DNA of 64,000 bases, from positions 1-64,000 of the forward strand of contig JAPLNM010000089.1 in assembly GCA_026692845.1 (NCBI GenBank), in the 5' to 3' direction. The stretch comes from Planctomycetota bacterium (GTDB taxonomy: Bacteria > Planctomycetota > Planctomycetia > Pirellulales > Pirellulaceae). A program made the position numbers and the translations under genes. This document shows positions 35,816-45,500 of the stretch, in pieces. Numbering within the stretch: the first letter of the stretch is position 1; each line of letters opens with the position of its first letter. The notes beneath the pieces were generated by a model. That model was not told the origin of the DNA, did not search any database, and worked only from the letters and a program-made list of their open reading frames with translations.

Positions 35816-36023
35816 ATGTCGGAGTCGCAATCGGTAAGAGGTTGGGAATATAAAACGGTACTGTTGGCCCGGGGTTGGGTGGGTGAAATTTGATTCAGAC
35901 GCATTCGATGCGACGTTGAATCGATTCGATAGCGAGGGTTGGGAGTTGCTCTCTTCCTACACTATCAATACTGATGGAACGACGACCCAGATCGTGGCGA
36001 TATTCAAGCGACCTAGGAGCTGA
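35816..36023 (+). pseudogene. DUF4177 domain protein, frameshifted
   Basis: The N-terminal part (MSESQSVRGWEYKTVLLARGW) is in the frame starting at ATG 35816, which stops at 35893. The C-terminal part (VKFDSDAFDATLNRFDSEGW, then ELLSSYTINTDGTTTQIVAI and FKRPRS) is one base ahead and stops at TGA 36021. Together they give the complete DUF4177 pattern WEYK...LN...GWEL...FKRP. Removing one G from GGGTGGGTG at about 35876-35884 restores the frame. Too short and broken to appear as a normal gene. Function of the family unknown. Confidence 0.65.
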
Positions 36024-36058
36024 GTCCTCGTCGGACCTGGGAGTCCGGCTAACTTTCT

Positions 36059-36355
36059 ATGTCCACAACAGCAGCACGGATTGTCGGTTTCGATTGGCTT
36101 CGAGTTCTAGCGCTTTTGCTCGTGACGGTCTTTCATGCACTGGGGCTTTTGGGTCTTGACGCCTGGACTAAAATGGCTGGCCTGAGCATGGGTACCTTGG
36201 GGGTGTCGCTTTTTCTTGCTCTAAGCGGGGCCTTGATTGGAAACGACGGTCGGCCTGCATTCGAGTGGTTGGTGGCGTCAATCGCAGCGGTGCTGATGCA
36301 GAAGGCCGTTTCAAGGTGTTTGGGTTTTTTTCTCAATCCGAAGCCACCGGGCTGA
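36059..36355 (+). pseudogene. truncated acyltransferase-3 family fragment
   Basis: A 98-residue frame whose first 60 residues (RIVGFDWLRVLALLLVTVFH, then GLSMGTLGVSLFLALSGALI) are the N-terminal part of a membrane acyltransferase of family 3, normally 350 or more residues. After WLV the similarity ends and the tail is Cys/Pro-rich; the frame then runs into the opposite-strand gene at 36333. The rest of the enzyme is absent from the window. This is the third broken gene in a row. Confidence 0.6.
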
Positions 36356-36869
36356 CCCACGATATTGCTTCAGACTGGCCGGATTTTGGTACCGTGGGTG
36401 TTTCTGGCAGGACGAATTCGCAAACCCCTCGAGCGCTGTTGGGTAGTTTTGCGAACACCGTTACTTCGCGGACATTCCGCGTCCCGACTGGAAACGGGAC
36501 GCTTCCGTTTCTAGCGATAAACGCCGATAGGGGGATCGAAACTGTTTTCCCTGCGGGTATGCCTGAGGGTTCCGAGGCGTAAAACTGGCTGCTGCGTCGG
36601 AACTTGTTGATGCCGATGGTCAGTTGGCTCCAGGGCTCCGACGTCGGGTTCCAGATGGAGATCGCTGGTACGAGTTTTTGTTGCCCGGGGTTTTTGGGAT
36701 CCTGAACCCACATCCCATCGAGGCGCACGCGTGCATCGAGAAGCGGCTCGGTCATCGGCTTGGACAAAAAGAACAGAGCGACAGCCGAGCAGACTGGGAT
36801 CAGGATTGCTCCCAGGATCAAACCGGTCAACCCGAGTCGGCTCAAGCGAATCCCCGGATGCTTCGACAA
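36333..36869 (-). CDS. hypothetical membrane-anchored protein
   Basis: A 178-residue protein with one N-terminal membrane helix (LGLTGLILGAILIPVCSAVALFFL, about residues 12-35) and a soluble extracytoplasmic domain of about 140 residues rich in beta-type sequence (WVQDPKNPGQQKLVPAISIW, GIPAGKTVSIPLSAFIARNG). I do not recognise the family. Codon composition and the clean anchor argue that it is real. Its 3' end overlaps the acyltransferase remnant by 23 bases, tail to tail. Confidence 0.65.
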   Translation of the reverse strand: MSKHPGIRLSRLGLTGLILGAILIPVCSAVALFFLSKPMTEPLLDARVRLDGMWVQDPKNPGQQKLVPAISIWNPTSEPWSQLTIGINKFRRSSQFYASEPSGIPAGKTVSIPLSAFIARNGSVPFPVGTRNVREVTVFAKLPNSARGVCEFVLPETPTVPKSGQSEAISWVSPVASD

Positions 36870-37285
36870 ACCATTGCTCCTGTTCGATGGCGGTGGGTTA
36901 AAAATCGGCCTGCAAGGCTATTGGGCTTCAGGCTCTTGGACTTCGGATTACTATCCTCGGTAGTCAACGGATGTCAACGCTCAGAGGGCTTTGCACGAGA
37001 GGATTGGAACCATAAAGCCAAGAGCCTAAGAAGGCAGAAAGCCAAGGAAACACAGAGTCACAGAGAACACAGAGAGAAAAATCGCGATGGTGGGGGCATG
37101 CTTGGGCGTTGGCCAATCCGGCAAAGACTTGCAATGGTCGGTTTCGGATGCTACCGTATGACGGAGGTTTCAAGCGAAGAAAACGGCAGGAATCCTTTGG
37201 AAACGTAGGTTTTTCGACGTTCAATCCGTGTGCTTGTCCATTCGTTCGCCATCCGTTCGCAAACCGTTCACTGCAACTGAACTCT
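36870..37285. other. intergenic region with a CACAGAG-type repeat
   Basis: It holds a direct-repeat-rich segment at about 37025-37082 (AAGGCAGAAAGCCAAGG, then CACAGAGTCACAGAG, AACACAGAGAGAAAA), resembling the CACAGAG-type repeats scattered through many bacterial genomes. It also holds near-repeats of CCGTTCGC (about 37240-37270). An open frame through it joins the downstream GTPase, but its Cys/Arg-rich translation does not look like protein. No gene is supported. Confidence 0.45.
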
Positions 37286-39538
37286 GTGTCCAAAATCTCC
37301 CGCGATCCACTAGCCGATCCTTTAGCACAACTGGAATTGGATTTTCTTGCCCAAGCCTTAGGCGATGGTACGAGTTTAAAGTCCCTGTTGATCGAGCGGG
37401 AAAAAACGTTGGGGATCGGTCCGGAAAACTCTCTGGCTGGCCAGATCGAGTCTGCCTTTGCGCATGCTAGGACGATGGTCGAGTCGCCCGTATGCCCGAT
37501 CGTAGCGGTTCTGGGGATGCTCAACGCGGGCAAGAGTTCTCTGGTCGCTACGTTCCTTTCACCACCGAAAAGAGCCTCTGCAGGGCGAGTGCTGATCGGT
37601 TCGGCCAACACCGAGGGAACGCACCGATTTGTCCTTTGGCTCCCTGAATCCTGGAGGAGCAATTCGGTCATCTGGGGTTTTTTGTCGAATCGTCTGACTC
37701 AGGTATTCGGGTGTGCGCCCGAGGAACTTGCCGTCAGTGCTGAGCAAGCCGCCCAGCAGTACAACGATCAGTCGATGCGAGAAGTGTTCGATGTTTCGGG
37801 TAAGCAAGTGCGGCGAAGCGCGTTGGAGGTTCCACTGGTGGCAAGCGACCCGCAGCTGGATCGTTTGGGAATTGCGCTCATGGACTGCCCGGATGTGCAA
37901 ACCGGTTTGATGTCTGGTTGGCTTTCCGAACCGGACCTAGCCCGCACCACACGCTTGGACGAACTTTCGATGGCAGCATCCGAAGCCCGCTTTGCGGTGC
38001 TCGAGCGTTCCGCGTTGGTCTGCAGCGCCTACATCGTGGTCCTGCCTGCAAATGCGATGCATGACCAGACGGTCAGTCGACTTTTGAAAATGCTCGAGGC
38101 CAAGATGCCTCATGTGCAACGGATGTTGGCAGTCAATCGTGTTCCGCGAAAATACGATTCCTCGGAGATCTCGCATGAGATGCGGACCTTGTACGGTTTT
38201 TCCAATCCGAGCCGAATCTATATGGCATATCATTTCGAGGGCCCACAGAGGCGGGAAAAACTCCAGAGCGTTCCTGGCGAAATATCCGATCGAAACGATA
38301 CGCATCTGCCTGCATTTTTCAGGATCGACCAAGCCCCGGTACCCCAGCCCCCCGACCCCATCGACGATGCAGCATGGATGCTTCGACTCGGCGAGCAGCT
38401 CCAAGGCAACGCGTTGCTTTCCGACGCGATCGATTCGTCCTTGACGAACCTGAAGATCGCAGCGGTGCGTGGGTTGCAAACCGCGCGCGATTGGATTTCC
38501 GAGAGCAATCGCCGTCTAGCGTCGATTCACAGCATCATCGCCCAGGCTTGTTTGGACTTTTCCCTCGATCCTTCGGCACCGGCAAGCCAACCTAAGATCC
38601 GATTGCAGGCTTCTCGTCAGGTTGTCGAGCAAATCGCCGAATCGCTCGAGCGGACCGCTCCGTGGTGGGCCAAACCCGGTCGATGGATGCAGCGATTGGC
38701 ACAAGCCAGCAAAGACTCCGTCGGGTATGCCACCTCTTGGATGAAGATGCCCACGTGGATGATCGATCGGGGCAATACCGTCGGGCAGTGGGCTCGCACA
38801 CGGCTTCAGCGAGGCGAGAGTGGTAAGGTCGTCACGGCCGATGTGTTGGTCGATGCGTTGGCCAAGTGCGATCGCCGAGGGCTTTTGAGTCTCGATGATC
38901 GAGGAACCCAACGCGAGCACATCCGCGAGGCTTGCCAGCAGGCCATCACTCGATTCCAAGCAGAGAGTTCGACGCAGTTGGATCCCGAGCAAGTCGATGG
39001 GCTGACGAAGAAGCTTTGGGAGCAGATGCCCATGGGCAAGCGGATCATCCGAGGAGTAGCTCCCGCGGGGATCCTTTTTGCGCCGCTGCTTGCAGTGATC
39101 ATGATCCCGTTGGACTTTGGCGGCTCGTCGGTTCTGGTCTTTGCATCGCTCAAGGAATTGTTGTTTGCAAGCGCCGCAGGTTTTGGATTGATGCTTGCTA
39201 GCGGAGATGGCATGCCGCAATTGGCAGAGTCCGAATCGGCTTGGCAGCAACTTTCGGATCTGGTCGCCGTTTTGACCGATCAATTCGGACTGGCGCGCAA
39301 GCCTGCGAGCGACCCGACCGAAGTGACGCTCGGGACTACCACTCGGAAATTGGCACCCAGTACGATCGCCCCGAATCGCCAGCCGACGGCATGTCTTCAA
39401 GGGATTCCATCTAGCGAGCGTTCGTCGAACGTCCCGGCCTGGGAGTCCATGGCAAGCGGATTGGAGCGATTGCAGCAGATTCATCAACAAACCACCACAG
39501 GCCCAGCCGGCAAGACCGGCCCAGGAGAGGTTCACTAG
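37286..39538 (+). CDS. dynamin-like membrane GTPase, first of a pair
   Basis: About 750 residues from GTG 37286. The P-loop is G77-MLNAG-K83-S84, of the GxxNAGKS type seen in bacterial dynamin-like and TEES GTPases. G3 is D200-C-P-D203 (DxPG is usual) and N284-R-V-P in LAVNRVPRKYD stands at the G4 position in place of NKxD. A long helical middle part follows and a hydrophobic segment at about 592-640 (GILFAPLLAVIMIPLDFGGS ... LKELLFASAAGFGLML) likely inserts in the membrane. The start is uncertain: a frame is open back to 37109. The second GTPase begins 2 bases after its stop. It probably acts in membrane remodelling, by analogy to DynA/DynB-type pairs. Confidence 0.8.
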   Translation: MSKISRDPLADPLAQLELDFLAQALGDGTSLKSLLIEREKTLGIGPENSLAGQIESAFAHARTMVESPVCPIVAVLGMLNAGKSSLVATFLSPPKRASAGRVLIGSANTEGTHRFVLWLPESWRSNSVIWGFLSNRLTQVFGCAPEELAVSAEQAAQQYNDQSMREVFDVSGKQVRRSALEVPLVASDPQLDRLGIALMDCPDVQTGLMSGWLSEPDLARTTRLDELSMAASEARFAVLERSALVCSAYIVVLPANAMHDQTVSRLLKMLEAKMPHVQRMLAVNRVPRKYDSSEISHEMRTLYGFSNPSRIYMAYHFEGPQRREKLQSVPGEISDRNDTHLPAFFRIDQAPVPQPPDPIDDAAWMLRLGEQLQGNALLSDAIDSSLTNLKIAAVRGLQTARDWISESNRRLASIHSIIAQACLDFSLDPSAPASQPKIRLQASRQVVEQIAESLERTAPWWAKPGRWMQRLAQASKDSVGYATSWMKMPTWMIDRGNTVGQWARTRLQRGESGKVVTADVLVDALAKCDRRGLLSLDDRGTQREHIREACQQAITRFQAESSTQLDPEQVDGLTKKLWEQMPMGKRIIRGVAPAGILFAPLLAVIMIPLDFGGSSVLVFASLKELLFASAAGFGLMLASGDGMPQLAESESAWQQLSDLVAVLTDQFGLARKPASDPTEVTLGTTTRKLAPSTIAPNRQPTACLQGIPSSERSSNVPAWESMASGLERLQQIHQQTTTGPAGKTGPGEVH

Positions 39539-39540
39539 CG

Positions 39541-41325
39541 ATGGAAGATCCAATGCAGATGGTCGAGCGGATCGAGCTAGCATCGCAGCAGTTGCTCGGC
39601 TCGCATCCGGTACGATTTCAGATCGCTCGATGGTGCGAGGAATTTCGCCAAGCGGCCAACGATATCCTTCACGACCGAGGCGTGTCATTGCCGTGCATTG
39701 GAATCATCGGAGCCAAGGGCCAGGGTAAGACTTGGGTCGTAAGGCAGTTGGTGCTTGACCCGGCGATCGCGCAGCTATTGCCTAGCGGCGTGCTGGCCAA
39801 AGAGGCTACTACAAAGCTGCATTGGATTGGTCCTGTAGCACCTGATGCTTTGGACCCGAGTCGCGAATCCTATCTGGCTTGCCCAGCCAAAAGCATGCTC
39901 GATTTTCAAAGACCTTACATGGTACTCGATACTCCGGGTTACACCGATGAGGATCCGATGGCAGCGGCCATCGCCAAGGAGGCCATGAGTTTGGCCCCGA
40001 TCAAGATTCTCGTTGCCCGACGCGATCAGCTTCGAAGCGCCATCCACGTGCAACTCGCTGCGCTGACCGAGGGGACCGTATGCATGCCGATAATCACTTG
40101 CGTTCCGCAGAGCGAATCGAGCCATACGGGTAGCCACACCAACAGCCTTCAAAGGGATATCGAATGGTACACAGCAGCCTTGAGTTCCAGCGCCCCTGGG
40201 ACTCGGTTTCTTGAGCCGGTTCTCGTCGCGGACTTTGAAGCCATGGGGGATGAAGCGAGCATAGCAAAGCAACTGCAAAACGATCTGATCGCAAGGCTCG
40301 CGCACGAGGATCTCAAGGTTGCATCGGCGACCAAATCGGTGCGGCTCAGGACCGCTAGCGACCGGCTCGGGCATCGGGTTTCCGAGGCTATTGAGACGCA
40401 GGTCCCACAGCTTTCCTCGGCGATCGCTCAGTTGGCATCGACCGCTGATGCATTACCGAGCCAAGCCATTGAGATGGTGCTCGGTTCGAAGCATGTCTTG
40501 CGGAATGCGATCCGAGACCGCATTCGCGGAGAGTTGATTTCCTCGACCGGGTTGTTTTGGTTTCCCTATCGTACCCTTCTGGGAGTGCTGGGCTTTACGC
40601 ACGGTGCTTGGGACCGTCTGATCCTCTCGATGACAGGCAGTTTGCCGTCGATTTTCGGAACCTTCGTGACATGGGCCAAGAACGTCAGCAGTACCCGTCA
40701 GGCGCATCAGGAGTTGCAAGACGGGATCAAGGAATACTTGAACAAACAGATCCAAGATCGATTGCTTCCGGCGCAGCAGGAGTTTTATCGCGCGATCGAT
40801 CGGATTGGAGGCACGAGCCGGGACCCGGTCCGCGATTCCCACCGGGTCGACTCGGGCCTTCGGATCCGCATCAGTGGCATCGATGCCTTGCAGGTCCAAG
40901 CCCGCGGGGTATTTGACGAAACGCTTCATAAGTATCGGATACCGCGATGGCTTTTGCAGTTGCTTGGGTTTGGTGCAACCTTGGTGTTTTGGGCGTTGAT
41001 GGCCGGCCCGATCATCGCTATCTATCGGCAGTACTTTTTGGCGACGATGAACGCCTGGAGCGACGGCACGAAGGACCTATCGGAGTTCCCGAGTCCTAAG
41101 GCGACGATGATGTTCACGGCGTTTGGGATCTCGACACTTCCGGTGCTGCTAATCGCGATGCTTGTGATGGGTTGGTTCCAGCGAGCTAAGCGGCTCGACG
41201 CGATCGCCGAGGAAATCTACTCGGCGGAGTTGCAGAAAGTCGAGTCGCTCAAGCGCGATGGGACGATCCGACTGTACTACGAAGACCCTTTGCTCCAAAA
41301 CGCGGAGTACCTTACCTCGCTTTAG
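39541..41325 (+). CDS. dynamin-like / P-loop membrane GTPase, second of a pair
   Basis: A 594-residue protein. The P-loop is G57-AKGQG-K63-T64, and G3 is D130-T-P-G133 followed by YTDED. No NKxD is visible; ITCVPQS stands where G4 is expected. Helical segments follow (residues about 260-460), then two membrane helices (about 470-495 and 523-545) and a short charged cytoplasmic tail. It starts 2 bases after the first GTPase, so translation is coupled and the two probably assemble together. It differs clearly from its partner in sequence, so it is not a simple recent duplicate. Membrane fission, fusion or tethering is an inference. Confidence 0.8.
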   Translation: MEDPMQMVERIELASQQLLGSHPVRFQIARWCEEFRQAANDILHDRGVSLPCIGIIGAKGQGKTWVVRQLVLDPAIAQLLPSGVLAKEATTKLHWIGPVAPDALDPSRESYLACPAKSMLDFQRPYMVLDTPGYTDEDPMAAAIAKEAMSLAPIKILVARRDQLRSAIHVQLAALTEGTVCMPIITCVPQSESSHTGSHTNSLQRDIEWYTAALSSSAPGTRFLEPVLVADFEAMGDEASIAKQLQNDLIARLAHEDLKVASATKSVRLRTASDRLGHRVSEAIETQVPQLSSAIAQLASTADALPSQAIEMVLGSKHVLRNAIRDRIRGELISSTGLFWFPYRTLLGVLGFTHGAWDRLILSMTGSLPSIFGTFVTWAKNVSSTRQAHQELQDGIKEYLNKQIQDRLLPAQQEFYRAIDRIGGTSRDPVRDSHRVDSGLRIRISGIDALQVQARGVFDETLHKYRIPRWLLQLLGFGATLVFWALMAGPIIAIYRQYFLATMNAWSDGTKDLSEFPSPKATMMFTAFGISTLPVLLIAMLVMGWFQRAKRLDAIAEEIYSAELQKVESLKRDGTIRLYYEDPLLQNAEYLTSL

Positions 41326-41366
41326 CGGACCTCGCTCTAGTAGGTAAGCCTTGGGTGGCTTCGTTG

Positions 41367-42371
41367 TTATTGCGGCTCTGGCTCTGGTTCTGGTTTGGGG
41401 ATATGTCCGAAGCGGGTTGCGGCCCAACAGGCCGCACCGATCGCGCCGGCATCGTCGCCTAGCTCCGCGAGTTTGATCTTGAAGATGTCCTGGTAGCATT
41501 CGAGGACATTTTCAGAGACGATCTTTTTGACTTCTTCGAGATATAGCTGGCTCAGAGCCTCGACCAATCCGCCCCCTAAGAGGATCACTTCGGGCGTGAG
41601 CATGTGGATCAGGTTGACTGCCGCATATCCGATGGTACGCGCGGCCCGTCGGACGACGATCTCGACCTGTTCGTCCCCACCTTTGATGGCTGCGGCAAGG
41701 ACTTTGCTGCGGATTTCTGCGACATCCGAACCAGCGAGTTTGGCGAGCACCGGAGCTTCGTTGCGATAGGCTAGTTTGGCGCAATGCGAGGCGATTGCCA
41801 AACGACTTGCTTCGCTTTCGAGGGTTCCGCCCATGGGGGTCCCACTGGTATGTTCGCTTGAGGAAATTTTGGTGTGGCCGATCTCCATGCCGGTATGCGA
41901 CTTGCCCCGCAAGATCTGGCCTTCGTAGACAAAGCCACCTCCGATGCCGGTACCTGGGAAAATCCCTGCCACGCTGTGGGCGTTGCGTGCGGCTCCACAG
42001 ACGTACTCCCCGTAGACACCTGCGTCAACGTCGTTGAGAACCGCGACGGGACGACCAAAGGCCTCTTCGAGCTGCTTGGCCAAGGGGACATTTTTCCACT
42101 TGAGATTCACGGCCACGTGGACGATCCCCTTTTCCATGTCGACTGGACCTGGGCAGCCGATTCCGATGCATTGGACACGTTCGGGCTCGACGCTGGCTTT
42201 GGCGAGTGTCTCTTGGATCAGTTCGATGACTCGGGTGATTCCGGCCTGACCGCCGTCGGATCCCCTGGTTTTCTTGCGCTCGCGAAAAAGTATTTTCTTT
42301 TTATGGTCCATCAAGACGCAAAGCATCTTGGTCCCACCCAGATCAAAACCGCAGTAGATGTTCTCGCTCAT
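41367..42371 (-). CDS. ROK family sugar kinase (glucokinase-like)
   Basis: About 334 residues from ATG 42371 (MSENIYCGFDLGGTK). ATP-binding and family motifs: GFDLGGTKMLCVLMD, GIGCPGPVDMEKG, the catalytic aspartate in LNDVDAGVYGEY, GTGIGGGFVYEG, and the C-terminal GDDAGAIGAACWA. The usual zinc-binding CxCGxxGC cluster after the ExGH motif is missing: here EIGHTKISSSEHTSGTPMGG has no cysteine. It likely phosphorylates glucose or a related sugar in the cytoplasm. The C-terminus is a PEPEPEPQ run. Confidence 0.9.
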   Translation of the reverse strand: MSENIYCGFDLGGTKMLCVLMDHKKKILFRERKKTRGSDGGQAGITRVIELIQETLAKASVEPERVQCIGIGCPGPVDMEKGIVHVAVNLKWKNVPLAKQLEEAFGRPVAVLNDVDAGVYGEYVCGAARNAHSVAGIFPGTGIGGGFVYEGQILRGKSHTGMEIGHTKISSSEHTSGTPMGGTLESEASRLAIASHCAKLAYRNEAPVLAKLAGSDVAEIRSKVLAAAIKGGDEQVEIVVRRAARTIGYAAVNLIHMLTPEVILLGGGLVEALSQLYLEEVKKIVSENVLECYQDIFKIKLAELGDDAGAIGAACWAATRFGHIPKPEPEPEPQ

Positions 42372-42522
42372 GGCATTCACGCAGGGACTATCCTCAAAAC
42401 AAAAATTACTTCGCGCGGCTGATTATACCCGCAATCGATTTTTTGGTTGGGTACAATACACGCCTGCTAGAACCTTTCCCAGATTTGATCCTCCCTACCT
42501 CCCTTGATTTGAAACGCATCCC

Positions 42523-45500
42523 ATGACGATGACCTTTGTGCTCCGCAATAGCTTGGCCAAAAATACCTTGGTCAAAGCAACTCTAAGGATCGCTTTGTGC
42601 CTGCTGACGTGCTCTGCCTTCGACGCCTCTGCACTGGCCCAGAGAGAACTCAAAGATATCCCCGTTCCGAATGCTGATGTAGAAAAAACCACCTTCGTTG
42701 TCGACGAAGGTTGGCAAGCAGAACTTTACGCAGGGGATCCGGCGATGGCCAAGCCGATCCATATGAACTTTGATAACCACGGCAGGCTCTGGATCGCCTC
42801 GAGCGAGACCTATCCACAGATCAAGCCTGGCGAGCCCTCCAATGACAAAATTATCATCCTTGAGGATTCCGACAAGGATGGCAAGGCCGATCGGACGATC
42901 GTCTTTGCCGAAGGTCTGCTGATCCCCACCGGTGTGCTCCCTGCCAACGACGGCGATAAGGCCAGTGCCTATGTGGTCAACAGCGACCAGTTGCTGTACC
43001 TAAGGGACACCGACGGCGACCTGGTGGCCGACGAGAAGAAAGTCGTCTTGGCTGGGTTTGGCACCGAGGACACGCACCACTTGCTCCACTCCTTGCGATG
43101 GGGGCATGACGGTTGGATTTACATGAACCAATCGATCTACATCCACTCCCACATCGAAACACCTTGGGGCGTCGAACGCCTCAACGGCGGAGGTATCTGG
43201 CGATTTCACCCCGAAACCAAACGCTTGGAAATCGTCGTCCGTGGTTTCGTTAATCCATGGGGCGTGCACTTTGATCGCTATGGGCAAATGTTCGCAACCG
43301 ACGGCGCATACGGCGAAGGAATCAACTACGCCTTCGAGGGGAGCGTCTTTGTCACGGCCGTGGGTGCCAAACGGCTCATGACCGGTCTAAACCCAGGCAG
43401 CCCCAAACACTGCGGATTGGAAATCCTCTCGGGGAGCCACTGGCCTGATTCGATTCGTGGCTCGATGGTCACCAACGACTTCCGAGCCCACCGAGTCTGC
43501 CGATTCCAAGTCACCGAGGATCGATCGGGCTACGAATCGGTTCAGCAAGCCGAATTGATCAAAACTCCCCACGTCGCGTTCCGTCCGATCGATGCCAAGC
43601 AAGGTCTCGATGGTGCGCTGTACATCGCTGACTGGTACAACCCGATCATCCAACACGGCGAAGTCGACTTCCGCGATCCACGTCGCGATCGAACCCACGG
43701 ACGTATCTGGCGACTGACTCACAAAGATCAAAAGCCGGTCGTCAGCCAGCCGATCACAGCCAAAGACTCCGTCGAAAAGAATCTCGAACGCCTGCGCGAC
43801 GACGCCGACTTGGTCCGTCTCTTTGCAGGCCAATCTCTGCGTCAACAGATTCGAGCCGCAGGACCAGCCCAAGCGAGTTTCGACGCCCAAGTTCAGCAAG
43901 CGGTCAAAGACCCGGCCCGAGGCCTCGAACAGCTCGAACTCTCTTGGGTTCTCGAAGGCTTAGGCAACTTTGATCCCACGCTCCAAAAGTCCCTCTTCGA
44001 GTCGACCGATGGACGCCTTCGCGCAGCGTACACCCACCAAATTGCCAACCAAATCCGATGGGTCAAAACCAGCCAATTCGAGTCGCTCGACGCGTCTCAG
44101 ATCGGCCAGTGGACCGCCCTTGGCAAACGCCTCGTCCAAGACGAGCATCCTCGCGTGCGGTTAGAGGCCGTCCGACTCTTGGCCCAGTTGCCCAGCGTCG
44201 ATGCGGCCCAAGCCGCATGCCTTGCACTGCAAAAGCCGATGGATCGATTCCTCGATTTTGCCCTTTGGCAAACCATGCGAGACCTTGCCAGCGTGTGGCT
44301 ACCGGAATTTCGCACTGGCAAGTTCCGATTCAGCAATGATCCCTCGGCCATCGCTTTTGCCCTGAAGGCCGCAGAGGATCCCAGCACCATCGATGCTGTG
44401 CTGACGATGCTCGATGAAAAAATCTCCAGCGACGGTCCGGCCAATGCCCAGGCTGCTCGATCGACCATGGCCATCCTGGTCGCCGAACTTGGCAACGCAG
44501 CGCAGCAGGCCAAATTGATCGATCGGCTGATCGATCCGGTTACCCCAACTGCCCTACCTGACGAAGCTCTCCGAGGTCAGCTCTTGCAAGCCATTCTCGA
44601 TGCTTCGCTAAGGCGCAAAGAAGCCTTGGCTATCGTACCAGCCACGGCGGAGGCTTTGACCAAGCTAGCCGAGCAAGCCATTGCCAAAGACAAAAAGAGC
44701 GAGTCTCTGGCTCCGACGGACTTAGGCCTAGTCGCACTCCGGACTCTCGGACCTTGGCGTATCCCCGGCACGCGACCTCGCATCGAAGCGATCAGTCAAG
44801 ACGCCTCGAGCACCTCGGCGATCCGTGTTGCGGCCCTTCGAAGTCTCGCCAATCTCGGAGACGATTCTGCCAAAGGGCTCCTTGCCCAATTGACCCAAGA
44901 CGCCAGCATCGAAGTGGCGATCGCGGCGATGGAGGGGCAAGCCGATACGAACCTCGCTGCGGCTGCCAAATCCTTGATCGGACGTTTAAGCACGGATCCC
45001 ACAGGTGCCGAACCCTTGAGCAATGCAGCGGCTGGTTTCCTGGGTCGAAAAGACGGAGCGGCAAACTTAGTAGCCGCCCTCCAAGGCGCCTCGGTCGATG
45101 CCTCGGCTGCTCGGCAACTGAAATCCGCACTTCGGAAAATGAATGCCGGCGGAGAGCTGATCCAAGCCATCGATGCGGCTGGGAAACTGCAAGAGAACCG
45201 ATGGGTTCTGAGCGACGAACTTCGAAACAAATGGCTCGAACTGGCCCAAACCCAAGGCGATCCGGTTCAAGGGGAGTGGATCTACCGACGCAACGAACTC
45301 CAATGCATCCAGTGCCATAAAATCGGTGGGGTCGGAGGTCTGGTCGGTCCGGATCTGACGAGCATCGGAGCCCAAGCTCCGGCGGACTACTTGCTCGAAT
45401 CGCTCCTGAATCCAGCAGCTAAGGTCAAGGAGGGCTACAACGCAAAACTGGTTCGTACCGAGAACGACGAAGTCCTTGCGGGGATCCCCGTTCGCGAATC

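Noticed and set aside
36265-36582. 105-codon plus-strand frame
   Set aside because: It lies antisense to the membrane-anchored protein gene at 36333-36869, which has a clear membrane helix.
37109-37285. N-terminal extension of the first GTPase
   Set aside because: The translated extension is Cys/Arg-rich and covers repeat-like DNA; GTG 37286 is a more natural start, though not proven.
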